Notes under the pieces: generated by a model
Database searches by the model: none
What the model saw: the letters and a program-made list of their open reading frames with translations, nothing else
Told to the model about the DNA's origin: nothing
Made by a program: the position numbers and the translations under genes
Source: Rhizobiales bacterium SYSU XM002
Lineage (GTDB): Bacteria; Pseudomonadota; Alphaproteobacteria; Rhizobiales; Beijerinckiaceae
Reading direction: 5' to 3'
DNA length: 64,000 nt
Assembly: GCA_009846685.1 (NCBI GenBank)
Contig: VWVY01000007.1
Span: 1 to 64,000, forward strand
In this document: piece by piece, positions 24,709 through 33,514 of the stretch
How positions within the stretch are numbered: the first letter of the stretch is position 1
Layout of the letters: each line of letters opens with the position of its first letter

Positions 24709-25701
24709 ATGCTGTCACGGCGGCAATTCACGACAGGTTTGGCACTGGCCGGCGTCGCGGCGCCTTATGTCGCGCGCGCTCAATCCCCGATCCGCTTGCG
24801 CCTCGCCCATGCGGCAGCTGAAGTTCACCCCGGCCATATCTCGGCCGTCACCTTCAAGGAGGCAGTGGAGAAGCTGGTTCCCGGCAAGGTGAACATCCAG
24901 ATTTTCCCGAACCGGCAGCTTGGCGATGACAAGCCCAATCTGGAGGCGACCGTCGCAGGCACGATCGACATGTGCTCCTCTTCCGGCATCCTCTATCCGC
25001 TGGTCACCGGGCGTCCGGGACTTGATGCGCCGCAACTGCCCTTCCTTATCAAGGATTACGATCATTTCGGCCGTCTCGCGACCGGGCCCGCCGGCCGCGC
25101 GCTACTCGACGATCTGGCTGGCGCCGGACTCGTCGGCCTGCAGTTGACCGACATCGGAACACGCAACTTTCTCTCCGTTGCCAAGCCGGTGAAGAAGGTC
25201 GCGGATTTTGCGGGCCTGAAGACCCGCATCGTGCCGGTGCCGCTGCACAAGGCGATCTGGGAAGCGGTCGGAACCGCCCCCATCGGCCTCCCCTACGGTG
25301 AAGTTTACGGGGCTCTGCAGACCAAGGTGATCGACGCGGTGGAGATCAATGTCTCCTCGATGCTCGGCGAGAACCTGTGGGAAGTCGGCAAGCACATGAC
25401 GCTGACCGGCCACTACCCCTGGCACAACGTGCTCGCCATCAACAAGGCGAAGTTCGACTCGCTCCCGAAGGACGTTCAGGACGCGATGCGTGAGGCGGGC
25501 CGGATTTCAACCCTGCAGACGCTCGACTACGCGAAGAAGCAGGACTTCGGGGCGCGTGACGAACTCAAGAAAAAGGGCGTCGTCTTCTACGATCTCGAAG
25601 ACCTCAATGACATGAAGGCCAAGATGGCACCGCTGGTCGAGCAATACGCGAAGAAGTCACCACTGATTGAGGCTTATGTGAAGGCCGCCCAGGCAGGATA
25701 A
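24709..25701 (+). CDS. dctP: TRAP transporter solute-binding protein DctP (module B)
   Basis: 330-aa periplasmic receptor. The N-terminus MLSRRQFTTGLALAGVAAPYVARA carries a twin-arginine-like signal. FKEAVEKLVPGKVNIQIFPN and QLGDDKPNLEATVAGTIDM are DctP hallmarks. It is the first gene of an operon with dctQ, dctM, DUF6282, a quinone reductase and an SDR gene. The downstream spacer to dctQ is unusually long and GC-rich. Confidence 0.9.
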   Translation: MLSRRQFTTGLALAGVAAPYVARAQSPIRLRLAHAAAEVHPGHISAVTFKEAVEKLVPGKVNIQIFPNRQLGDDKPNLEATVAGTIDMCSSSGILYPLVTGRPGLDAPQLPFLIKDYDHFGRLATGPAGRALLDDLAGAGLVGLQLTDIGTRNFLSVAKPVKKVADFAGLKTRIVPVPLHKAIWEAVGTAPIGLPYGEVYGALQTKVIDAVEINVSSMLGENLWEVGKHMTLTGHYPWHNVLAINKAKFDSLPKDVQDAMREAGRISTLQTLDYAKKQDFGARDELKKKGVVFYDLEDLNDMKAKMAPLVEQYAKKSPLIEAYVKAAQAG

Positions 25702-25720
25702 GCTTGCGCGATTGCCGCGC

Positions 25721-25743
25721 GGGCGGCCCGGTGGGGCGGCCCG
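25721..25743. repeat. Direct repeat GGGCGGCCCG in the dctP-dctQ spacer
   Basis: GGGCGGCCCG occurs at 25721-25730 and 25734-25743 in a 153-bp spacer that can fold into GC-rich hairpins. Such spacers after binding-protein genes often reduce downstream expression relative to the receptor. That role is inference. Confidence 0.4.
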
Positions 25744-25854
25744 TGGCTCCGCTTCGCCAACGAAGAAGAACGGGCGCCCGCCCCGCTTCCGCTTACCGGT
25801 GCTCCTGATTTTGGAGCGTCGGCGGACATTTTCCAGTGGATCATCAGGCCTGAC

Positions 25855-26421
25855 ATGTCCCACAGCCCTCCCCCCGCTCGCTACCCTGAAAGCGGTCTCA
25901 TCGGTCTCTACGAGAAGGTGATGCGCTTTCTGGCGGGATCATCGATGGCGCTAATCACCGTGATCATGCTGGTTCAGGTCGCGGCGCGCTATATCTTCAA
26001 CTCCTCGCTGATCTGGGCCGAGGAACTCTGCCGCTACATCCTGATCTGGCAGACGTTTCTGTTCATCTCCATGGCGTTCCGAGCCGGCGAGTTGGTGGCG
26101 GTGGATATTCTCACCAATATGATGCCCCCGAAGGTGCTCTACATCCTGCGGCTTCTGGTCGCGGTTCCCATCGCCCTGTTTCTCGCGCTGATGGTGAAAT
26201 ACGGCATTGACTTCGCCTCTCGCTTTTCGCGACAGACCATCCCCGCAATCGACTTCATCTGGAACGCGCTGACCGGCCGAAATGCCGGCCTCACTGTCAT
26301 CTGGGTCTATATCTCGGTCTCGATCGGCTCGGCGCTGCTGCTGTTCCATTTCGTGATTTCGCTGCTGGTTGACGGGCGCGCGCTCTTCTTCCCGCACCGC
26401 GATACCCATTCGGCAGCATAA
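25855..26421 (+). CDS. dctQ: TRAP transporter small permease DctQ (module B)
   Basis: 188 aa with four hydrophobic helices, including MALITVIMLVQVAARYIF and the DctQ-type SLIWAEELCRYILIWQTF. It partners the downstream DctM. The next gene follows nine bases on. Confidence 0.88.
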   Translation: MSHSPPPARYPESGLIGLYEKVMRFLAGSSMALITVIMLVQVAARYIFNSSLIWAEELCRYILIWQTFLFISMAFRAGELVAVDILTNMMPPKVLYILRLLVAVPIALFLALMVKYGIDFASRFSRQTIPAIDFIWNALTGRNAGLTVIWVYISVSIGSALLLFHFVISLLVDGRALFFPHRDTHSAA

Positions 26422-26430
26422 GGACGATCG

Positions 26431-27708
26431 ATGAGCACGTTCCTCGGGGTCTTCCTTTTCTTCATTTTTGCCGGCGTACCAATTTCGCTTGCCCTCGGCG
26501 TCGGTGCAGTCATCTACCTCTATCTCACGGACAATGGCGACCTCATCCTCGCGTTTCCCCAGAAGATGATCGGTGGCGTCGACAATTTCGTGCTGCTGAC
26601 CATTCCGCTTTTCTTGCTGGCCGGCACGCTGATGAATGTCGGCGGAATCACTGACCGGATCATCCATTTCGCGCGCGCTTTCGTCGGCCATCGGCGTGGC
26701 GGCATGTCCTCGGTGACCGTGCTCTCCTCGATGTTCTTTGCGGGAATTTCCGGCTCGGCAACGGCGGAAGCCTCGGCGCTCGGATCGATCCTGATCCCGG
26801 CCATGTCCAAGCAGGGTATGCCACCAGCCTATTCGGCCTCCCTCGTCGGTATTTCCGCACTGCTCGGCCCGATCATCCCGCCATCGATCACGATGATCGT
26901 CTTCGGCGTGCTGGCTGGAGCACCCATCGGCCAACTGTTCATCGCCGGCGTGATACCCGGCCTCCTGATCACCACCGGTCTCCTGATCTACGGCAACTGG
27001 CGCGCCAAGCGTGACAATTTCCCGGTCACGCCGCGCGCATCGGCCGAGGAAAGAAAGCAGGCGCTCATCCGCACCCTGCCGGCGCTCATGCTGCCCGCGA
27101 TCATCATCGTCGGGATCAAGGGCGGGATCTTCACCGCGACCGAATCCGCAGCCGTTGCCGTCGGTTATGCGATTGCGATCTCCGCCATCCAGAAGGAAAT
27201 GACGTGGAAGCGCCTGTGGGAGGCCTTGATCTCAACCAGCGTCGCAACCTCCTCGATCATGTTCATTACCGCGATGGCGTCCATCGTCGCGTTCGTCTTC
27301 GCGCTCGAGCAGATTCCCACGATGGTCGCGAAGCAGGTCCTTTCGATCAGCGACAATCCCTACTTCATTCTGCTGATCCTCAACCTCGCGCTGCTGCTGC
27401 TCGGCATGTTCCTCGAGCCGATCTCGATCCTGATCCTGACCATGCCGATCCTGCTTCAGCTTCAGAAGTTGATCGGGATGGACATCATCCAGTTCGGCAC
27501 GATGGTCGTGGTCAACGTCATCATCGGCATGGGCACGCCACCGGTCGGCATCTGTCTGTTCATTGTCTGCGCCATCTCCGGCAAATCGCTTGTCGAGGTT
27601 TCGAAGGAGGCGCTGCCGTTGCTAGCGATTTGCGTCGCCGTTCTCGTGCTGATCGCCTTGTTCCCGCCGGTGACCCTGTGGCTGCCGCGCCTCTTCGGCG
27701 TCGGGTGA
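26431..27708 (+). CDS. dctM: TRAP transporter large permease DctM (module B)
   Basis: 425 aa, about 12 membrane segments. SGSATAEASALGSILIPAM, LLGPIIPPSITMIVFG and MGTPPVGICLFI are the conserved gating and ion-site segments. AAGGA precedes the ATG. It forms the transporter with the two preceding gene products. Confidence 0.92.
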   Translation: MSTFLGVFLFFIFAGVPISLALGVGAVIYLYLTDNGDLILAFPQKMIGGVDNFVLLTIPLFLLAGTLMNVGGITDRIIHFARAFVGHRRGGMSSVTVLSSMFFAGISGSATAEASALGSILIPAMSKQGMPPAYSASLVGISALLGPIIPPSITMIVFGVLAGAPIGQLFIAGVIPGLLITTGLLIYGNWRAKRDNFPVTPRASAEERKQALIRTLPALMLPAIIIVGIKGGIFTATESAAVAVGYAIAISAIQKEMTWKRLWEALISTSVATSSIMFITAMASIVAFVFALEQIPTMVAKQVLSISDNPYFILLILNLALLLLGMFLEPISILILTMPILLQLQKLIGMDIIQFGTMVVVNVIIGMGTPPVGICLFIVCAISGKSLVEVSKEALPLLAICVAVLVLIALFPPVTLWLPRLFGVG

Positions 27709-27789
27709 GCCGCGACACCGGAAACCGATTTTTCCCGGTTCCGAAGGGGCATCATCGCCCCGCGAAACCTGACACATGCGAATTTTTCA

Positions 27790-27807
27790 GGCGGCCTTCG
27801 AGCCGCC
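27790..27807 (+). other. Hairpin between dctM and the module B DUF6282 gene
   Basis: GGCGGC-CTTCGA-GCCGCC forms a short stable hairpin 40 bases before the DUF6282 ATG, within a 141-bp spacer. There is no T-run, so it may protect or tune the mRNA rather than terminate it. Confidence 0.35.
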
Positions 27808-27849
27808 CCCGGGCGCCAACCGGGACCGTGCTTTGAAAGGGATCAGGCC

Positions 27850-28809
27850 ATGTCGACCGCACCGCTCTACGATCCGGATCGCGCCAGCTACGATGAGGCC
27901 ACGGAGGCACGGATCGCCGCCCTCCTCGTCGGCGCGATCGATCCGCATGTGCACACCGGTCCCTCGATCGCCAACCGGGCGCTCGATCACCTCGAATACG
28001 CACGCGATTGCTCGAAGGCGGGTTTCGCGGGCTTCGTCGCCAAGGATCACGACTACGCCACGACGATGACCGCATGGATGATCAACAAGCATCATCCCGA
28101 ACTCCGGACGAAGGTTTACGGCTCGATCGTGCTCAACAACGTCATCGGCGGCTTGAACCCCTATGCCGTCGAGCACGCAGCCGCGATGGGCGCCAAGGTT
28201 TGCTGGCTGCCCACGCTAACCGCGGAGAACCACTTCCGCTGGGAGAAATCCTCGGGTTGGGTGCACCCCGCTTCCACCACCAAGATCCGCCCGGCGACAC
28301 CGGTGAAAGTGCTGACCGAGAACGGGGCAGTGCGCGACGATATGAAGGAAATCATCGATATTTGCATCCGGAACGATCTGGCGATGGCATCGGGGCATCT
28401 GCACATTTCGGAAACCTGGGCCGTGTTCGAGGAAGCCAGAAAGCGTGGCATGAAGCGCATGGTGGTGACGCATCCCGAGGAGATCGTCGACGCCTCGCTC
28501 AACGACGTGAAAGGGCTCGCGGCGATGGGTGCCATGATCGAGCATTCCAACGCCATGTTTCTCGAAGGCGGCAAGTTTCATGTCGCCTCGGCCGAGGATC
28601 TCATTCATCACATCGAGGCGGCGGGCGTCGATAACACGATGTTCTCTTCCGACCTCGGGCAGGTCGGTAAGGGCTGCTTCCATCCGCATGAAGCATTCCG
28701 CCGCTCGATCAAGATCTGCCTCGACGCCGGCTATTCCGACGAGGATATCCGCAAGATGGTCGGCGGCAATGCGGCCAGGGTGTTCGGCATTCCAAAGGCC
28801 GAAGGGTGA
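27850..28809 (+). CDS. DUF6282 amidohydrolase-like protein (module B)
   Basis: 319 aa, the close relative of the module A protein, sharing DPHVHTGPSIANRALDHLEY, GHLHISETW, THPEEI and SSDLGQ. Conserved His, Asp and Glu spacing suggests a metal-dependent hydrolase or lyase. The reaction is unknown. Here the gene follows the TRAP permease directly, tying the family to the imported compound. An intact start MSTAPLYDPDR supports the start chosen for the other copy. Confidence 0.8.
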   Translation: MSTAPLYDPDRASYDEATEARIAALLVGAIDPHVHTGPSIANRALDHLEYARDCSKAGFAGFVAKDHDYATTMTAWMINKHHPELRTKVYGSIVLNNVIGGLNPYAVEHAAAMGAKVCWLPTLTAENHFRWEKSSGWVHPASTTKIRPATPVKVLTENGAVRDDMKEIIDICIRNDLAMASGHLHISETWAVFEEARKRGMKRMVVTHPEEIVDASLNDVKGLAAMGAMIEHSNAMFLEGGKFHVASAEDLIHHIEAAGVDNTMFSSDLGQVGKGCFHPHEAFRRSIKICLDAGYSDEDIRKMVGGNAARVFGIPKAEG

Positions 28810-28874
28810 GACTGCCGAACCCGCCGCGTGCTTCTGCCGTGGGCGCCTCCTAGCCGTTTCAGAGAGACATCGGA

Positions 28875-29516
28875 ATGCACGTCCTGATCCTCTATGCGCA
28901 CCCTGAGCCAACATCGTTCTGCGGCGCCCTGCGGGATGTCGCGGTGAAGGCGATCACCGCGGCGGGGCATCGGGTGACAGTGTCGGATCTCTACGCGGAA
29001 CACTTCAATCCGGTCGCCGGGCGGCACGACTTCCGGGATGACTTGGACGCCGCGCGCTTCCATTACCAGTCCGAACAGAAACACGCGGTCGATACCGCCG
29101 GGTTCGCACCGGATATCGCGCGCGAGCAGGCACGCTTCGCGGAAGCCGATCTCGTTATCACGATCTTCCCGCTGTGGTGGAGCGGTGTGCCCGCCATCGT
29201 CAAAGGCTGGTTCGACCGGGTTCTCGCCTTCGGCTTCGCCTATGTCGATGGCGCCCGCTTCGAGACGGGGCTGTTTCCGCACAAGCGGGGCATGGTGTGC
29301 GTGACGACGGGCGGAACGCCGGAGCGCTTCTCCGAAGGCGGCGTCTATGGACCGATCGAGGAGGTGCTGAAGCCGGTCCAGAAGTCCGTCTTCGGGTATC
29401 TGGGTATGAAAGTGCTGCCGCCTTTCATCGCTTACGCGGTCCCCCGCGTCGATGAAGCTGCCCGCGCCGCCTATCTCGCCAAGTGGCACGACCATGTTGT
29501 CGCGGCGTTGGGTTGA
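28875..29516 (+). CDS. Flavodoxin-fold NAD(P)H:quinone oxidoreductase
   Basis: 213 aa, resembling the NQO/KefF/MdaB group that uses FAD or FMN for two-electron reduction of quinones. ILYAHPEPTSF at the N-terminus and ITIFPLWWSGVPAIVKGWFD are the family signatures. VTTGGTPERFSEGGVYG follows. GAGAG precedes the ATG. It is co-transcribed with DUF6282 and may deal with a quinone-like intermediate. Confidence 0.85.
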   Translation: MHVLILYAHPEPTSFCGALRDVAVKAITAAGHRVTVSDLYAEHFNPVAGRHDFRDDLDAARFHYQSEQKHAVDTAGFAPDIAREQARFAEADLVITIFPLWWSGVPAIVKGWFDRVLAFGFAYVDGARFETGLFPHKRGMVCVTTGGTPERFSEGGVYGPIEEVLKPVQKSVFGYLGMKVLPPFIAYAVPRVDEAARAAYLAKWHDHVVAALG

Positions 29517-29585
29517 AGCACACACCGCCGATGACGACGGGCGCGTTGAGAGCGCCGGACGATACCGGATATGGGGAGGCACGGC

Positions 29586-30353
29586 ATGAGCGCATTCGAT
29601 CTGACAGGAAAGGTCGCCATCGTCACCGGCGGCGGTACGGGAATTGGTCTGGGCATCGCCAAGGGCCTGGCCGAGGCGGGCGCGACAGTGGTTATTTCTT
29701 CTCGTCGGGCTGAAGTCGGCGCTGCCGCCGTCGCTGCGATCGAGGCGACCGGCAATGGAAAAGCACTCTCATTACCCGCCGATCTCCGCTCGCCGAAAGA
29801 CTGTCAGGCGCTTGTGGAGGAAACGGTCAGGCGTTTTGGCCGCATCGACGTTCTCGTCAACAATTCGGGCATCAGTTATCGCAAGCAGCCGCAGGACTAC
29901 ACGCTCGAAGAATGGAGCGATGTGATCGACACCAACCTGCGCGCGGCGTTTCTGCTCAGCCAGGCGGTCTATCCGCATTTCCTGAGGCAGGGCGGCGGCA
30001 AGATCATCATGGTCGCCTCGGTCGTGGCCCAGCTCGCCGCCGCGACCCAGGTTGCCTATGCCCCGTCGAAGGCGGGCATGGTGCAGCTCGCGCGTACCCT
30101 CGCCGTTGCCTGGGGAAAGGACAACATCCAGGCGAATTCGATCCTGCCGGGCTGGATCGATACGCCTCTGAGCGAAGGGTTCCGATCGACGTTTCCGCAG
30201 GCCGCGGCCGCCGTTGTCGAACGCACGCCTGCCGGTCGCTGGGGCGTGCCGGCCGATCTGGCAGGACCCGCCGTTTTTCTGGCTTCCTCGGCCTCCGACT
30301 TCGTGAACGGCGCGGCGCTGCCCGTCGATGGCGCCTATTCGATCAAGGCCTGA
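29586..30353 (+). CDS. SDR-family oxidoreductase (module B)
   Basis: 255 aa. TGGGTGIGLGIA cofactor loop, NNSGIS, and the catalytic SVVAQLAAATQVAYAPSKAG (Ser...YAPSK). The C-terminus NGAALPVDGAYS is glucose/ribitol dehydrogenase-like. GGGGAGG before the ATG picks this start over one 15 bases earlier. The stop is six bases from the convergent cupin stop, with no room for a terminator. Confidence 0.9.
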   Translation: MSAFDLTGKVAIVTGGGTGIGLGIAKGLAEAGATVVISSRRAEVGAAAVAAIEATGNGKALSLPADLRSPKDCQALVEETVRRFGRIDVLVNNSGISYRKQPQDYTLEEWSDVIDTNLRAAFLLSQAVYPHFLRQGGGKIIMVASVVAQLAAATQVAYAPSKAGMVQLARTLAVAWGKDNIQANSILPGWIDTPLSEGFRSTFPQAAAAVVERTPAGRWGVPADLAGPAVFLASSASDFVNGAALPVDGAYSIKA

Positions 30354-30359
30354 GGCACC

Positions 30360-31265
30360 TCACCCCTGGGTCGGAACGGGATAATCCGCCGCGTTCAACA
30401 CCCAGCCCTCCTTCTCGGAGAAATCCATGCGCGGCGGACAGAAGATATCGACAAGCTGGTTCGCGCCGGCATCCATCGCCCGGGTCGTGTGGATCACCGG
30501 CGGCGGGATCACGTAAGACGACGGCGACTTGACGTAGTCGGCGCGATCCGGGCGCCAGTCGTTCATGTCGATGGACCAAGTCCAGCGCATGTGATGGGTA
30601 AAGGCGCCCTCGACGGCCAGCGAGCACTGCTCGAAATCGTCGTGGTGATGCGGTGACAGCTTGGTGACGTCCCGAGGCCCCATCTGTGTGTCGAGATAGT
30701 TCACCATGAAGGTCGTGCAGCGGAAAATGCGCCCGAACCTCCCCGGCTGTTTCGGCACATCCAGCGAATAGTGGCGCACTTTCCAACCCGAAGGCGGATC
30801 CGGCCAGGGCTGGAACGGCGGGATATGGGTGCGGGGCCGCGAATAGGCATCCTTGTTCAGGCACAGCGGGATGAGATCGGCCGATTTGACGGTGAACAGC
30901 CGGCATATCGCGCCGCCATTCGGCAACTCGATCGAGCTATCGCCGGCGGGAACGAAAGCGATGGAAAAGGCCGGAACCTCGGTCGTCGTCCCATTCCAGG
31001 TGATCCGCGCCCCGGCCTTCGGCAGCAGGACCGCGTATTCGTCCGGCTGGCCCGATCGCGCGAACACGCCGCCCGGCTTGGCCTCGCTCCACGAGAGCAC
31101 GAAATTGTTGCCGCGATGATACCAAGTCCGGCCCGAAGCATCATTCACCGCCGGCTCGGCTTCATAGAAAAGCCCCGCCTGCTGCTCGGCGATGAGTCCA
31201 GTCGGTGCCGGACCACCGGCACTGGTCGTGTTCAGGGCGGAACGCGGATCGTTCTTGTCGTACAT
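30360..31265 (-). CDS. Cupin-like protein, function unknown (module B)
   Basis: 301 aa, relative of the module A cupin-like protein. Shared blocks are MGPRDVTKLSPHHHDDFEQ, VIPPPVIHT, FQPWPDPPSGWKVR and GWVLNAADYPVP. The HHHDDFE stretch with later His residues suggests a metal site. It lies downstream of the HpcH/HpaI aldolase, as in module A. Catalytic role not assigned. Confidence 0.65.
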   Translation of the reverse strand: MYDKNDPRSALNTTSAGGPAPTGLIAEQQAGLFYEAEPAVNDASGRTWYHRGNNFVLSWSEAKPGGVFARSGQPDEYAVLLPKAGARITWNGTTTEVPAFSIAFVPAGDSSIELPNGGAICRLFTVKSADLIPLCLNKDAYSRPRTHIPPFQPWPDPPSGWKVRHYSLDVPKQPGRFGRIFRCTTFMVNYLDTQMGPRDVTKLSPHHHDDFEQCSLAVEGAFTHHMRWTWSIDMNDWRPDRADYVKSPSSYVIPPPVIHTTRAMDAGANQLVDIFCPPRMDFSEKEGWVLNAADYPVPTQG

Positions 31266-31274
31266 AGCTCTGCC

Positions 31275-32054
31275 TCAATTTCCATCAAGCGCTTTGGTGT
31301 AGCTTTGCAGCGTCGAGCGCGCGCCCTGACGCATGAACCCGTGGTCGGTTGCCATCAGGAAACCCGTGGCACCCTTGCCCGCCATTTCCACCGCGTCTTC
31401 GGCGGTTCCCGACAGCACGAAGACAGTGCGGCCTGTGCGCCTAGCGGATGCGGTGATCGCGTCGACCGCGCGCCTGACATCCGGCGCGGAAGCGTTGGCG
31501 GCACCGTAGGCGACAGTCAGGTCGCCCCGGCCGATAAAGAACGCATCGATCCCCTCGACGGCCGCGATCTCGTCGATGCAATCGATGGCCCGCGGATCCT
31601 CGATCATTGCCACAACGGCAACACCCGTATCCTGCCCGGCAATATGGTCGGCCATGCCCGTGAGACCCCAACCGCCGGCCCGCGTCGTGTTGGAGAAGCC
31701 GCGCGCGCCGCCGCGATACCGCGCCAGAGCAGCAACCTCGCGGGCGCGTTCGGCACTGTCGACATGCGGGACGAGAACCCCTGAGGCACCGCAATCGAGC
31801 ACGCGAAGGATTTGGCTGGTGTCGGAGACACGGACCATCCCCGCAATGCCGACGGCGCGGCAGGCGCTGAGAATCCGATCCGTCGTCTCGGGATTGAAGG
31901 GGGCATGTTCCTCGTCGATGACGACGAAGGCATAGCCCTCCTGCGCGAGGATTTCAGCAGCATGGACGGTTGGCGTCTTCAGGAAAGTTCCGAACATGCG
32001 TTCGCGATCGGTCACACGCTGCCGGAACGGCGCGGTCTTGCCTTCCTGTACCAC
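31275..32054 (-). CDS. HpcH/HpaI-family class II pyruvate aldolase (module B)
   Basis: 259 aa, relative of the module A aldolase (FVVIDEEHAPF, VVAMIEDPRAID, FIGRGDLTVAYG). It probably cleaves a 4-hydroxy-2-keto acid to pyruvate and an aldehyde with a divalent metal. It starts with GTG behind GGGAG eight bases upstream. It leads the two-gene unit with the cupin-like gene, and a palindrome lies just upstream. Confidence 0.85.
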   Translation of the reverse strand: MVQEGKTAPFRQRVTDRERMFGTFLKTPTVHAAEILAQEGYAFVVIDEEHAPFNPETTDRILSACRAVGIAGMVRVSDTSQILRVLDCGASGVLVPHVDSAERAREVAALARYRGGARGFSNTTRAGGWGLTGMADHIAGQDTGVAVVAMIEDPRAIDCIDEIAAVEGIDAFFIGRGDLTVAYGAANASAPDVRRAVDAITASARRTGRTVFVLSGTAEDAVEMAGKGATGFLMATDHGFMRQGARSTLQSYTKALDGN

Positions 32055-32075
32055 TTCGTTCTCCCATTTTGTTTT

Positions 32076-32090
32076 GTTGTTCGAAACAAC
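32076..32090. promoter_or_regulatory. Palindrome upstream of the module B aldolase gene
   Basis: GTTGTT-CGA-AACAAC is a perfect 6-bp inverted repeat in an AT-rich patch 22 bases upstream of the aldolase GTG and just past the 3' end of the dehydrogenase gene. It resembles an operator over a promoter. It shares the TGTTTC/GAAACA core (minus strand) with the site before the module B dctP gene. Confidence 0.45.
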
Positions 32091-32091
32091 A

Positions 32092-33162
32092 TTATTTTAT
32101 GCGCAACAGGCTGGCTTGTTCCCTTTCCGTTGTCAAGGTATCGTGTGCCGCCGAAGCGGGCCCCTGGCGCACCATGTCAGGCGCAACGATCAAAACCACC
32201 TTGCCGACCTGTTCGCCTGCTTCCAGCATCAGGTGTGCGCGAGCGACCTCTGCAAGCGGAACGGTGGCATGAATGTGGACACGCACCGCCCCCGCCTCCA
32301 GCAACGGCCAGACCTGCGCGACGAGTTCGGCAGCAATGCGTCCCTTGTACGCCGGAGGCCTCGGGCGCAGCGTCGACCCCGTCAACGTCAGCCGGCGTCG
32401 CACGATGTTCCGGACGTTGACCTCCGCCATCGCGCCGAGGTGACTCGCCAGCAGGACGAGGCGGCCGTCTTCAGCCAGAAGATCAAGTTGCCTGCTGGTA
32501 TAGGGGCCGGCCTGCCCGTCGAGGATCATGTCAACGCCGCAGCCACCCGTCAGTTCGCGCAGGCGTTCCGACCAGTCCTCAGTCCTGTAGTTGATGGCAA
32601 CGTCCGCGCCGAATGCGAGACAGGCCGCGCATTTCTCCGCCGTGCCGGCGGTCGCGAAGACGGTGGCGCGCCTGAGGTGTTTGGCAAGCTGCATCGCGGC
32701 CATGCCGACACCGCTCGTGCCGCCTTGGATGAAAAGCGTCTCGCCTTCAGCCAGATGCCCGAGCCAGAAGACATTGTTCCAGACCGTGAAGAAGACCTCA
32801 GGCAGGGCGGCAGCCTCGATATAGCCGAGTCCACGCGGAATGGGCATGCACTGGACGGCGGGCACGACGCAATATTCGGCGTAACCGCCACCATTCACCA
32901 GCGCGCAGACCGCCATTCCGGGCTTCGGCCACCCGATATCGGGAGCGGCAACCTCGACCATGCCGGCGACGTCAAGGCCGAGAACGGGCGAAGCACCCGG
33001 CGGCGGGGGATAGAGGCCCTTACGCTGCTGAACGTCCGGTCGGTTGACGCCAGCCGCGGCAACCCGGATCAGAACCTCGCCCGGCCCCGGTGTCGGCCGC
33101 CGACAGTCAACGAGCTTCATCCCACTCGCTTCGGCCGGAGGGCTCACATCGACGGCTTTCAT
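32092..33162 (-). CDS. Zinc-type quinone oxidoreductase (MDR superfamily)
   Basis: 356 aa. GroES-like N-terminus (PGPGEVLIRVAAAGVNRPDV) and Rossmann domain with GGTSGVGMAAMQLAKHL. Zinc-ligand cysteines are absent, as in the PIG3/QOR branch, so it probably reduces quinones or enones with NADPH. No strong ribosome site. It is divergent from the tctBA genes, with a palindrome of the shared type between them. Confidence 0.85.
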   Translation of the reverse strand: MKAVDVSPPAEASGMKLVDCRRPTPGPGEVLIRVAAAGVNRPDVQQRKGLYPPPPGASPVLGLDVAGMVEVAAPDIGWPKPGMAVCALVNGGGYAEYCVVPAVQCMPIPRGLGYIEAAALPEVFFTVWNNVFWLGHLAEGETLFIQGGTSGVGMAAMQLAKHLRRATVFATAGTAEKCAACLAFGADVAINYRTEDWSERLRELTGGCGVDMILDGQAGPYTSRQLDLLAEDGRLVLLASHLGAMAEVNVRNIVRRRLTLTGSTLRPRPPAYKGRIAAELVAQVWPLLEAGAVRVHIHATVPLAEVARAHLMLEAGEQVGKVVLIVAPDMVRQGPASAAHDTLTTEREQASLLRIK

Positions 33163-33350
33163 GGTGCGGCCAAATCTTGCGGAAGAGTACTATTTTCATT
33201 GTAGCAGCCAGCGAAGGTTTTTGCGGTAAAACACCGCGCGTTTCGGCTTGCGAAATGGTAGCGCGCAGGCGCCGTCTATTGCGGTAAGTGATCCTGTCTG
33301 GTCGCCCCTTGCGAACCGGATCGTTCGGGCTCATCGTCGAACAACTCGAA

Positions 33351-33365
33351 TTCCATATTGCGGAA
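33351..33365. promoter_or_regulatory. Palindromic operator between the quinone reductase and tctB genes
   Basis: TTCCATATTGCGGAA with ATTCC/GGAAT arms, two bases off the symmetric form. It is the fifth site of the same outline and again lies in a divergent spacer. Confidence 0.5.
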
Positions 33366-33514
33366 TGACCCGGCCAAGAACTGGCGATCGCTCGGTATTC
33401 TGCAATGCTCCCGACCAATCGTAGCGCATATGTCAACGATCGGTCTGCCGGACAATCCGTGCCGAAGCGAACAAGCCGCCCGAACACAAAAAGAAGGGCA
33501 ACTGGGGGAAGCTG

